Assembly (NCBI GenBank): GCA_021234155.1
Contig: JAJEKV010000112.1
Coordinates: forward strand, 1,699,287 to 1,763,286
From: Isoetes taiwanensis
Taxonomy: Eukaryota; Streptophyta; Lycopodiopsida; Isoetales; Isoetaceae
DNA length: 64,000 bases
Direction of reading: 5' to 3'
How positions within the stretch are numbered: the stretch's first letter is position 1; every line of letters begins with the position of its first letter. The position numbers and the translations under genes were made by a program. Under the pieces are notes generated by a model, which was not told the DNA's origin, ran no database searches, and saw only the letters and a list, made by a program, of their open reading frames with translations. Shown in pieces: positions 35,777 to 44,895 of the stretch.

Positions 35777-36440
35777 CTTGTGTCTAATACTCAAGGTCTA
35801 GATTTACAAATCTAGGGTAAGTCACATATGAACCTAGTAGGATGCAATAAAAAATTCTATGCATGCACGAGATTGATAAATTCCAAAGAATACAATTGAA
35901 AGTTGAAATTCTATATATGTCGAAGTATGGCTAAACCAATTTGAATAGCCCACAAGAAAATTTAAAGCACCCTCCAGAAATCGAAGATGGATAAATCCAT
36001 TGGGTGAGAAATATCTGAGCTGTGAAAAACTCTAGACAATGCGTAAAAGAGATTTTTACCTCTTATGCGACCAAGTACAGGTCTTCTGGAAGTAGCATTT
36101 CAACAAATAAACAGAAAATCTCCAAGTCTTGTAGCCGACCACGCCACGCGGCCAGAGGCTCTGTAGCCGGCCGACATATGAGAACAATAGCCCTAATATT
36201 TCTGTAGAGCAATAGCCCTAATACTTTTGCGTAACCCTATTTTCCTTGCATAATCATATTTTCCTTATAAACTAGCAAGGTTTTTTTCATAATTATTTCG
36301 CCATGAAAATCTTGAACAAGGCCACAAATAACACATAATAAATCTTGTCTTAAATGTCCTAAGGAAAGTTATGGTAGGTATGCTATGTTGTATCACATGA
36401 AGGGACACAATATAAAGTTTGAACAATATTTTTCTTTCTT
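35777..36440. other. Non-coding stretch after LINE-3
   Basis: No gene recognised. A short repeat of TAGCCCTAAT/CAATAGCCCTAATA occurs near 36190-36225. Confidence 0.45.
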
Positions 36441-36930
36441 GTTCTAATTTGTCCATGGGAGTTTGAAGAAGGTACTACCATTACAAATGATATTACAATT
36501 GTTATAAGCATTAACACTTGTATTATCACTATTAAAATCACAACAAGTATTGATAGTAAGAGTGACGTAAGTCATGATATTATCCATGATGCTATTATCG
36601 TCACATATAGCGTCATATGCTAGGACTGATAGAATATTGTCAATCTGTGATACTATAGATGAAGCTATGGGTGATTCTGTAACTGGCATAAGCTATAACA
36701 CTTATATTGTCATTAACAACATTGGAGTAATAAATGATGGTAAACATGATGCAATATGTGATATTGTTCATGACGGTCTTAGTAACACATATATTGTCAT
36801 TAATTACTACTGATATAATTGTTGACAAAAATTATGACGATGTTGATGATGCTATAGATGATAGAATCTTGTAATTGATAGTATCATTGTCGCTTGAATA
36901 TCATTATTTATATCACTTAATACTTTTTGA
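36441..36930. repeat. Cryptically simple, three-base-biased AT-rich stretch
   Basis: About 450 bp dominated by variants of ATT, GAT, GTC and ATA units (ATTGTCATTAA, GATGATGCTATAGATGATAG). Because of that bias, open frames overlap on both strands (36444-36689, 36574-36813, 36640-36828). I read it as decayed simple repeat, not gene. Confidence 0.55.
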
Positions 36931-36944
36931 AAATTTAGGTGATA

Positions 36945-37946
36945 TTAAAGAGATGAAAAATGGCTATCCTCCTGTATTGTTTGCGTAGAGTTGCAATGCC
37001 TCTTGAGCTTCTCAAGTAGCTTCCTCAAGTGTTGGGCATGTTCGTCCAAGGACTTGATGTAGACCAAAATATCATCAAAGAAAACTATGATGATTGTGTC
37101 TACAAACTCGCGAAAAACGTCGTTCATGCGTCTCATGAATGTTGCTGGGGCGTTGGACAACCCAAATGGCATCACTGTGAACTCCTAGTGGCCATATCTC
37201 ATTTTGAATGCAGTTTTATAAATGTCTTTCTCTTTGATCCTGATTTGGTGGTAGCCTGACCTCAAGTCAATTTTGGAGAAGACCTTTGCACCTTGGAGTG
37301 GATCCATAAAGTCGTCTGATTGGGGCAACGCGTACTTGTTCTTGATGGTGTGCTTGTTCAATTGACGATAGTCAATGCACATTCTCAGACTTCCATCCTT
37401 CTTCTTGACAAATAGGATTGGCACCCCGAACAGGGAGACACTAGGTCTCATAAACCCTAGGTCTAGCAACTCCTGCAATCGCTTCTTCAATTCTGTCAAC
37501 TCCTGAGGTGTCATTCTGTAAGGTGTCTTACTTGTGGGTTTAGTCCCTGGTTCAAATGCTATCTCACACTCGACTCCCCTGTAAGGTGGGAGTTGTTTGA
37601 TCTCATCCGAGAATAAATCATGGAATTCCTTCACTAGCTTGGGTATCTGCTTCAGCAGCTTGTTCAACGTTTTATCCTCCTCATCTTCCTCTGTTTCTAG
37701 CTCCTCAACTTCGAGCTTAAAGACATAGGCCACTTGCTCCTTCTTTATGTATCTAAGTAACTTCTTACTAGACATGCATTGCATAATTGGGATGACTTCT
37801 TTACCTATTATCTCAATGACTTTGCCATTTGGCGCCGTTAAGGTCATTTTCCGCTTCCCGCAATCAATCACAGCCCCAGCCAGGCCAAGGTATTCTATGC
37901 CTATGATCAAGTCATACTTGCTAATATTCATGACATCTGCTCCCAT
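36945..37946 (-). pseudogene. Ty3/gypsy reverse transcriptase (Gypsy-1 pol), one nonsense codon
   Basis: A single minus-strand frame from 37946 to 36945 broken only by a TAG at about 37184 (after KMRYGH, where a Tyr codon is expected). RT blocks: [69 protein letters not shown] and FFDDILVYIKSLDEH (the FxDD box). The frame before it is the protease-RT linker. After LLEKLKRH the match ends near 36995, so RNase H and integrase are gone from this copy. Confidence 0.85.
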
Positions 37947-37947
37947 T

Positions 37948-38340
37948 TCAATGTTGATACCTGGAGAGCCTATGGCGAATTGATCCTTTTCCCGCTATGT
38001 ATCGAATTGCTCCACTTGTCAACACAACAAGCCTGGGCTTGGACTTCAAAGGTTTCAGCTTCAATAACTCTACCATCATTGGCGAAGCAAAATTATGGGT
38101 GCTCCCCATGTCTACCAACACTATGAAGGATTTGGCTTTGACTTTCTCTATTGTTGAGATGACCTGATATTGACTCTCGGCATTCTCGAAGTCAATGGCA
38201 GCAAAGATGTGGCACTCAACCTGGATATAGTCGCACCTGTCTTCCTCGTCGTTCTCCGGGGGTGTCTCCCATCCTCCTAGCTCTACTAGTGCCACATTCA
38301 TCACAAAAGGACAGTTGTGTGTCCGATGTCGCGGTTGGAA
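37948..38340 (-). pseudogene. Gypsy-1 aspartic protease and gag C-terminus
   Basis: The frame 38304-37948 carries IVLVDMGSTHNFAS, the retroviral-type protease active-site loop. The usual D-S/T-G triplet reads D-M-G. Just upstream is RCFQPRHRTHNCPF, a worn zinc knuckle of gag. A frameshift near 37980 separates protease from pol (the chain resumes as [19 protein letters not shown]). Confidence 0.7.
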
Positions 38341-38967
38341 GCACCTATCATGTCTCTTCTCCTTCGAATGGAATGCAAGAATTGCTTCACTGCTTTGGAA
38401 TAGTTTGAACTACCTGCTTGCTCTTTGTCCTTGGAGCTGACCTGCTTCTTGTCCTGCTTTCCAAATCTGCCTCCGAAGGCAGCTCCTATTGAGTCATCAT
38501 CTGTAGTATGTTGCTGTAGGCCTCGATGTCGAATAATGACTGCCCCGTGCAGGTGTGGGATTCTCAGATGCTGACGGGGAAGTCTTGAGTTTCCCGATTG
38601 ATGAAGTCATCGAGATGGGGCTGTTGGCGCAGAAGGTGTAGGAGCTCGTCCATCCTGTATCCTCGATCTCTGCACTCTGGAGGATTCTTGATGTCGTGCA
38701 GCAGGAGGTACTCCTAGCCTTCAACCATTATCGGGATTAAGCTGGTGATGCCTAACCCTAGTGGGGCAGCTGTCCTTGTCATCCCTAGGCCCTCATCGAA
38801 GCCCTAAAATTCTTGCTCTGCTTGCTGCTGCTCTTGGATTGGGTCGACATCGATGAATCCTCGATGCCATAGCCGTGTCTGCCTTCTTCTTTGTCCTCAT
38901 GTTTTGAGCCTTCATATTCTAAGAGCAGCTGCTCTTCTGCTGTGGAGGCAGGGCGTTCTATGTTCAT
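38341..38967 (-). pseudogene. Gypsy-1 gag-like region, multiple stops
   Basis: An ATG at 38967 opens an acidic/basic N-terminus (MNIERPASTAEEQLLLEYEG) of 60 codons. Further pieces in other frames include CRDRGYRMDELLHLLRQQP and QSLFDIEAYSNILQMM. Position before the knuckle and protease suggests gag, but I see no clear gag domain. It begins only 15 bp after the stop of the ORF at 38983-39372. Confidence 0.45.
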
Positions 38968-38982
38968 TGGCTGAATAGAGGG

Positions 38983-39372
38983 TTACCCTATTTGAGTTTG
39001 AGCTCTATGGGACAAGAAGATGGCTACAACAGCAATATACGAGAAATATATCTTTCTGTTTATAAATATGGTCATGTAGTCTGGCATGCGAGCAGCTCTA
39101 TTTTCTAAGTATTTGGAAATGTTTGAGACATCGCTCAGTGCGATTTGAAGAGCTATCCTAGGTGCAAAATATCCTATGCATGGAGGAAACTCTACTAAGG
39201 AAGGGCCTACGTTAGCTTGGAACTCTCGCATGATCTCTTGGTAATATAGTGTGGCATTTATGGTGGCATCTACATCAATTTCTTTCTGGAAGATAGCAAA
39301 GACAGAGTTGATGTTGGCGTCTGCCACATGAGTAGTGGCACTGTAGCGTCGCCTGAGGGAAGAAGTGGCCAT
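38983..39372 (-). CDS. Uncharacterised ORF, possible highly diverged histone H3 / CENH3-like protein
   Basis: A 129-codon frame from the ATG at 39372. It has the outline of an H3-type histone fold by eye: FQK at 28-30 (H3 YQK), QEI at 45-47 (H3 REI), a long loop with PP at 63-64 then I (plant CENH3 PPQI), ALQ-x-A at 74-78 (H3 ALQEA), and R-x2-R-MP at 92-97 (H3 RVTIMP) before a hydrophobic/basic end. About seven residues of helix 2 are missing, and a hydrophobic tail follows. These matches are in the twilight zone. Support comes from the upstream module, which resembles that of the H3-like gene at 40084-40488. Other reading: an unrelated retroelement ORF. Confidence 0.35.
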   Translation of the reverse strand: MATSSLRRRYSATTHVADANINSVFAIFQKEIDVDATINATLYYQEIMREFQANVGPSLVEFPPCIGYFAPRIALQIALSDVSNISKYLENRAARMPDYMTIFINRKIYFSYIAVVAIFLSHRAQTQIG

Positions 39373-39427
39373 GATGCTGATGTGAATGGGTTCAACAAAC
39401 AAATATGCAAGCGTCTCTATGAGCAAG

Positions 39428-39493
39428 AAAATCGCCTTAGAGTGAGGAGTGAAACTGTAGTTTGTAAATGAGGGTTATGGATATATTTATAGG
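39428..39493 (-). promoter_or_regulatory. TATA box and shared 11-bp element of the 38983-39372 ORF
   Basis: On the minus strand, CCTATAAATATAT lies at 39493-39481, about 110 bp before the ATG. AAGGCGATTTT lies at 39438-39428, where a 5' UTR would be. Both recur at similar spacing before the H3-like frame at 40488. The telo-box-like TTAGGGTT is just upstream of the TATA. Confidence 0.5.
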
Positions 39494-39674
39494 CAGAACC
39501 CTAATTTGTGAAATTTTTAGGTTTTGGATATATCTATCGCTTTGAGTTCTAACTAGGTATTTTATAGGTAGTCTAGGGTTGTAAACACTTAGAGGACTTC
39601 CTAATGATCCTATTGCAACAAATTTCATCTAATTTGGAGGTGGTTTAAGTGTTTTGTGGCTATTTAATTCGGAC

Positions 39675-39744
39675 CACTCACATAGTGCGCGAGAGGCTCG
39701 AGCTAAATTTTAGCTAAGGGTCTGGCCGCACTCTGTGAGGGGTG
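39675..39744. repeat. Imperfect palindrome P1 (~70 bp)
   Basis: Begins CACTCACATAGTGCGC and ends CCGCACTCTGTGAGG, with GCTAAATTTTAGC at its centre. The arms pair as CTCACA/TGTGAG and AGTGCG/CGCACT. First of four similar copies. Confidence 0.85.
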
Positions 39745-39872
39745 GGCTCCTGTTTGGGTCCTAGATGACTTCAAAATTTTGGTATGAAGGCCTACTTATC
39801 TCGCGAAGTTAAGCCACATTTTACCCTTAGTTTCTTGTTTTGGACTTGCCTAGGTATAGATCAGGGGGCAAA

Positions 39873-39943
39873 CACTCACACAATCTATGAGAGGGCCAAG
39901 CTAAATTTTAATTAAGGCCCTGAGCGCACTCTGTGAGGGGTAG
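39873..39943. repeat. Imperfect palindrome P2 (~70 bp)
   Basis: Same design as P1: CACTCACACA...CTAAATTTTAATTA...GCGCACTCTGTGAGGGG. Starts 198 bp after P1. Confidence 0.85.
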
Positions 39944-40083
39944 GGCTCTATTAGGTTACTTTTTGTCCAAATTTATCAAAATAAATTGCACATGCCATCA
40001 ATACAACTACATCAAAGATATTATCACAGTTTGCAACTCAAATTAAACAACTTTTATATTACAAATTTTTTTATGTACATAGG

Positions 40084-40488
40084 TTAATAGTCTTCCTTTA
40101 TAGATCTGGTCAGCTTCATATCTCTAGGCATACAAGTGACTCTTTTCACATGAAGAGCACATGCTAGAGAGTCTTCAAAATGCTGCACCAACTTCTGCTC
40201 CACTGCTTCCTGCAATACGAGCAACATGTCATATATTACTCACTTCTCCTTCTCGAATTCTGGATTCTCCTGTTGATCAGGATCCTGTTGGTGACCCTGT
40301 TGGTCCTGATCTTGCTGCTCGTGCTCCTGCTGGTTCTCGGGGTTTAGTTAATCCGAATTTGGGTTTTGGGATTCTTCATTTCTGGCTCGTTCTCGAGGCT
40401 CCCTCGCCTTCTGTTCGGCACCGAGGACTTGGACCCTAATCGATCCGTCATCCATAATAACCCTGGCAGTCTGTTTGGTGCGTGCCAT
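40084..40488 (-). pseudogene. Divergent histone H3-derived gene: H3 N-terminus and C-terminus, rewritten middle, two in-frame stops
   Basis: One minus-strand frame of 134 codons plus stop, close to H3 length (136 with Met). It starts MARTKQTAR, the exact first nine residues of H3. Codons 92-134 read [15 protein letters not shown], then C, A, H and KRVT-x-MP-x-D...L-x-R-x-I. By hand, 23 of 43 positions match canonical H3 without a gap, and codon numbers equal mature H3 numbering (C110, H113, R116, D123, L126, I130, which build the H3-H3' four-helix bundle). Codons 10-83 are unlike H3: acidic, then Gln/Asp/Glu-rich (ENQQEHEQQDQDQQ). TAA at codon 47 and TGA at codon 83 interrupt the frame. In another frame, PREPAGARAAR near 40309 echoes H3 PRKQLATKAAR, so frameshifts or a deletion may explain the middle. 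It has its own TATA and telo-box. A spliced or readthrough product cannot be excluded; a decayed gene is simplest. Confidence 0.75.
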
Positions 40489-40522
40489 GTTTTGAAATAA
40501 CGTGATCGCCTTCCGAGCGCCC

Positions 40523-40620
40523 AAAAATCGCCTTGTTGATCGGAGCGCAGCAAGTTGGAGGAGTATGGTGAGAATGAAGAACCCTAAAGGTCTATTTATA
40601 GGTTTGGGGGTTTTAGGGTT
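40523..40620 (-). promoter_or_regulatory. TATA box, telo-box and shared 11-bp element of the H3-like gene
   Basis: On the minus strand: AAACCCTAAAA (telo-box, about 40620-40610), CCTATAAATAGA (TATA, 40602-40591), then AAGGCGATTTT (40534-40524), and the ATG at 40488. Telo-boxes are known in promoters of plant histone and translation genes. The order TATA - 11-bp word - ATG repeats at the neighbouring ORF. Confidence 0.55.
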
Positions 40621-40701
40621 TCGACCTGCATCCCATTATTTAAAACATTAGCATTTGCTGGTCTAAGATAATAGGTTCATGTAGACAAAATTTAATGCTA
40701 C

Positions 40702-40771
40702 CACTCGCACAGTGCGCGGAAGGGCCAAGTGAAATTTTAGCTTGGGGCCCTGACGCACTTTATGAGGGGTC
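40702..40771. repeat. Imperfect palindrome P3 (~70 bp)
   Basis: CACTCGCACAGTGCGCGG...TGAAATTTTAGC...GACGCACTTTATGAGGGG. Third copy, about 100 bp upstream of the TATA box of the H3-like gene. Confidence 0.8.
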
Positions 40772-40912
40772 ACCCCTTTTTAACTCTATTTTAGATTTTC
40801 TAGACACTTTCTTAGGGGTATGACATGTTTCCTAGCTTAAAATCGTGTTCTAAGCTACTTATACTATCAGATTACTCTAATTATGCATCTTTCTGGGTGA
40901 ATGATGTTCAAA

Positions 40913-40981
40913 CACTCACACAATGCATGGGAGCCTCGAGCTAAATTTTAGCTAAGGGTCCAGGTGCACACTGTGAGGTGT
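40913..40981. repeat. Imperfect palindrome P4 (~70 bp)
   Basis: CACTCACACAATGCATGGG...GCTAAATTTTAGC...GTGCACACTGTGAGG. Starts 211 bp after P3, close to the P1-P2 spacing (198 bp). Confidence 0.85.
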
Positions 40982-41205
40982 CACTCTCTGATGAACAAAA
41001 TTTTTAGTTTTTTTTTTTTTTCTTTCCTTAAAGATTTCCAATTATACTTTTGCTAACAAACATTAGCTTAGCTTATTATTCTAAGATAAGAAAAAAAAAT
41101 TTCCCATTTCTCGAGGTTTATGCTTGGGTTGGCATCCCCAAGACTGAAGATCTAAATTGTTAGTACTAATAGGAAATTGACCAGTGCTCGATCTTAATCC
41201 ATCAA

Positions 41206-42955
41206 GATCATTGCTCTAATATCGCTGTGACGTCCCCTGCCCCATCTACGATGCTCCCATCGTATCAGAAGCTGGAGTTCATCCCTCTGGCAACACAAGC
41301 TGACAAAGGCGGTCCACCTGACACCAATCCCTTACTACCTGGCAAGGAATCGATGGGGAAGAATGGATGTGTCATTCATCTCGTCTTCCCTCGGGGCCAT
41401 CCTAGCTGCGGAAGCGTAAGTAAACATGAGCACATGATATCAAATACACATAGCTCCACCTCGAAGGGTGGCTCACCATAGCATACATCTGTAAGAACAT
41501 CAATATCATCAACATGGAAGAAGTCCTACCCAAGGCTCAGACTCAGGGGGAATGGATTGATGGCTTAGATCTCCAGAAGTCATTGCAGACAGAATTCATG
41601 GCAATTGAATTGGGCTGGCATAGAAAGATGGCTGTTGGGTAGTCCTCTCCATCTGCCCCTCCTGTGCATACTTTGCAGAATAGGCTGATAGTCTTGGGAC
41701 TTGACCATAGCCTGTCGGGTGCATAGCCAAGGGGGCTATTCCTGGGTTGCATCTCCCCAGTCCCGATGAGGCAAGAGGAGATCACTCCCTCCAAAGGCAT
41801 GCATGCCCATCACAGGCAGCTAGAGAGCCACTGCTCGTGTACGACTTCAACCCCATTGAAGGTGACGCATCACCCAAGGGGTGTCGAGCCCATGCCTTGT
41901 CCACTCGCAGTGGCAAACCATTAGGCCTAGCCCGCTAAGATCCCTGGTAGGCTTTACACACCAGAGGGATAAATCTGTATTGGGACATGTCCTCCTTATC
42001 TGCCAGTCTAGCCTCGCCACCCACAGCTAGGCGAGCTCTTATGCAAAGGCCGCATTAATTGGAAATTAATGAGGCTATCTAGATACATCAACTACTAAGG
42101 CTTTCAGGGTCTCTACCCCTCTTCGCAATACATAGGAGTGCACATAGAATAGAACATCACCATCCATAGAACTGAAATATAAAGTAACATCTAATCTATC
42201 TACCTAAACATGCATGGTTAGGTTCCTTTGTTAGGGCTTGTGATCTCAGAATCTACAAGGTCTCTAAGGCTAAACTAACATGCTAATCCAGCTCATTGTC
42301 GGACTAAAAGTCGGCATTGCATAACAGAGTTGCTATTTACCTGAATCTTGGCTTGCTCTAGCTCCTCGCAAAGTGTCCACGCTTCTGTTTGGGTCGAAGG
42401 CGGCTGAATCAGGAAGAGCCGTTGTGCAAAGCCAGCTTAGCGGCATCTGACAATACAAAATAGCGCTAGCACTTGGCTGGAATGGCTCAAGGAAGTTGAA
42501 ATGCGAAAAGGAAAAAGGTTTAAGATTTTCCTTCTAGTTCTTTTTACACGACCTTTTAGAATTAGGGCTAAAAGCTCATGTGGGGTTTTGCCATATGGCA
42601 AAGGGCACATGTTTTTAGATATGCGCAACATAAGAAGTTGCCCTCTGGGTGCAACCCTTTACAGTTTCCAAGTACACTAGAAACGTGTGCCAGGCGATGC
42701 CGGGCATTAGTCCTGGATGTGTGATGGCATTTATGTGCTTTAGTTGTAGTTATGTCATGAATGTGCATATAGGAGCTCCTCCCGTCGTGCCGATGGTGGC
42801 GAACATGAATGTGTAAACAAATGCTTACCATGTCTCACACGCGCGACTCAGGTCTACCAACAATAATGTTATACTTTCTTAGAAACTCGAGAAGCTCGTA
42901 ATCACACTACATCATGTGGGATCGATGCCCAAGCCTTAAACTATCTCCCATCACA
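41206..42955 (-). mobile_element. Candidate 5' LTR (1.73 kb) with primer-binding site, Gypsy-1
   Basis: Read on the minus strand, the segment 42955-41226 begins TGTGATGGGAG and ends GGACGTCACA (TG...CA). Directly after it (41225-41206) comes GCGATATTAGAGCAATGATC, similar to the plant Met-tRNA primer-binding site. Strand and position fit the gag-protease-RT at 38967-36945. The partner LTR is not in the window, so the call rests on the ends and the PBS only. About 2.2 kb with the two H3-like frames and four palindromes lies between PBS and gag. Confidence 0.4.
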
Positions 42956-42967
42956 AATACCAATGTT

Positions 42968-43543
42968 TGTAATGCCCCCTGACTTGAAGCAACTTCCCCT
43001 GCATGTATACTTGGAGGGGAACAAATCTTACACTCACCATGGGATGGGGGGAGGAAATGGATAGATGTATTGAGCTTGTAGATGAACTGAGAATTATATT
43101 TGATGTGTGAACTAAAGGTGATAGCTGTAGTTTCTTATCTACTCATGGAATATTGACTTTATCCAACTGCATTGATAAGGTGTTGGTCAACACATGATCA
43201 TCGTAAGTAAGCAAGGATCAAAGTACATGTAAAATCGTCGCTTTGGCATTGGGTGTGTACTTTTCCTAATGATTTTTACCACACCAAAAAGAGTTGAGAA
43301 AAGGGAATGGTTGTCTTGACCTCCAAAATACAATAAATCATAAGAATGGTCTCACTGTTAGCAAATATTTTTGTAATTGTAGTATAAAAAAAGATCAAAA
43401 CATTAGAGCTTTAAAGTAATTGGCGTCGAGTAAAAAGAGAACACATCAAAGAAGTGTACAAAATTTATGTTACACGAATTTCAAACTACAATTTAATACG
43501 AGTATAGTGTTCGTATGATACGAATATCCGTATGGTCGTCACA
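42968..43543 (-). mobile_element. 3' LTR of a chromovirus (Gypsy-2)
   Basis: On the minus strand a purine tract (AGGAGGGGGATGG, 43556-43544) just after the chromodomain stop is followed by TGTGACGACCATACGG at 43543. The segment ends GGGGGCATTACA at 42968. This is the expected order pol stop - polypurine tract - 3' LTR, with TG...CA ends and 576 bp. Confidence 0.7.
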
Positions 43544-44862
43544 CCATCCCCCTCCTACGACGGCAACGTTTCCTCGGAGCTGGGACCGGAGTACTCAAAC
43601 TTGGCTTGTTCGGGTAATGTCGGTGAAACTCCTCAATTTTGTCAGGCGTATTAGTCAGATTCTCGGCAGGCTCCCAGGTTCCATCACTTGGCGAGTAACC
43701 TTCCCAATCGACAAAGTAATACAATCGTCGACGAAGAAACTTGGAGTCCCGAATCTCTTGAACCTCGAACTCCTCATGATCATCAATTTCGACTGGTGGT
43801 GGCGGCGGACGCGATCCGGGAAAGTGTTAAGTATGTAGGGCTCCAATAGAGAAACATGAAATACTGGATGGAGCCGAACAGCTGGAGAGAGCTCGAGCCG
43901 GAATGCCACATTGCTGATTTGAGCCATGATCCGATAAGGACCAAGGCAACGATAGTCAAGTTTGTTGCAAGGATTGCAAGGACATGAGGTAGGAAGGTCC
44001 CTATGAAGAATCCAGACAAGATCACCAACGTGAAATTTAGGAGTTTCTCGATGCAAGTCAGCATAATGCTTATAACGTTCTTATGCTCGATGAAGATGAT
44101 GCTGAAGATCTGATTGAAGAGCCTGGAGTTTTTTAAGTCGAGACTCGGCACTAGGATTGACAGAGTCACCGCCAACGACACTAAGGGACCAACGAGGATG
44201 CTGACCAAAGTTCAGAAGGAATGGAGTCTAGTCAGTGGAGGCATGTATTGAGTTATTATAGGCAAACTTAGCTAATGGAAGATAATCGACCCAATCATCC
44301 TGCTGATAACTGATAAAGCACCTTAAATATTGCTCCAGAGTCTGATTAGTGCACTCCACCTGCCCATTACTTTCTGGATGATGACCAGATGTCAGTGAGC
44401 GGTCAATATGCAATAACTCCAAAAGCCGCTTCCAAAAACCTGCGACGAACTGTGGTCCACGATCACTGATGATAGTATCGGGCAAGCCGTGAAGTCTGAC
44501 TACTTCATGAAGAAGAAGATCTGTTGTTCCTTCTCTGGTGATGGTGACATTGCAGGGAATAAAATGAGCCATCTTAGAGAAACGATCAATAATAACCATG
44601 ATGGCATCATAACCCCGAGAGACAAGCAACTCCGGAATAAAATCTATAGAAATGCTCTTCCAAGGTCCATCTGGTACTGGCAGTGGCTGAAGAAGGCCAT
44701 GAGGAAGATGCCTTGGAACCTTTGCGCGACAGCAAATGTCACAGGATCGAATAAAAGCTTCGAAGAGCGACGAAGCCCAGGCCACCAATACTCTCGACTA
44801 ATAAGTTCAAGAGTCTTGGCTACTCCAAAGTGTCCGATTATAGGTGAATCATGGCTTCCACC
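43544..44862 (-). pseudogene. Ty3/gypsy chromovirus integrase with C-terminal chromodomain (Gypsy-2)
   Basis: Minus-strand pieces in order: SPIIGHFGVAKTLELI (zinc-binding H), FIRSCDICCRAK (CC of the HHCC zinc finger), the integrase core with SISIDFIPELL, ISDRGPQFVAGFWKRL and HPESNGQVECTNQTLEQYL (D-D-E), the GPY/F region with LGPYRIMAQISNVAFRLELS, and a chromodomain (EFEVQEIRDSKF, LYYFVDWEGYSPSDGTWEPA). Frameshifts near 44788, 44228 and 43790 break it. Chromodomains steer integration towards marked histone H3. Everything 5' of the integrase is missing: the match stops at 44862, where another gene's intron begins. Confidence 0.9.
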
Positions 44863-44895
44863 AGGCTACTTTAACCACTGCTCCTTTTGCATTAC

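Noticed and set aside
38983-39372. ORF as a histone H4 relative (LEN, RK and VV matches)
   Set aside because: The order and spacing of motifs fit H3/CENH3 better; the H4 alignment needed several arbitrary gaps.
40348-40488. MARTKQTAR as a chance nine-residue match
   Set aside because: The same frame, at the right distance, also encodes the H3 C-terminus, so chance is not a good explanation.
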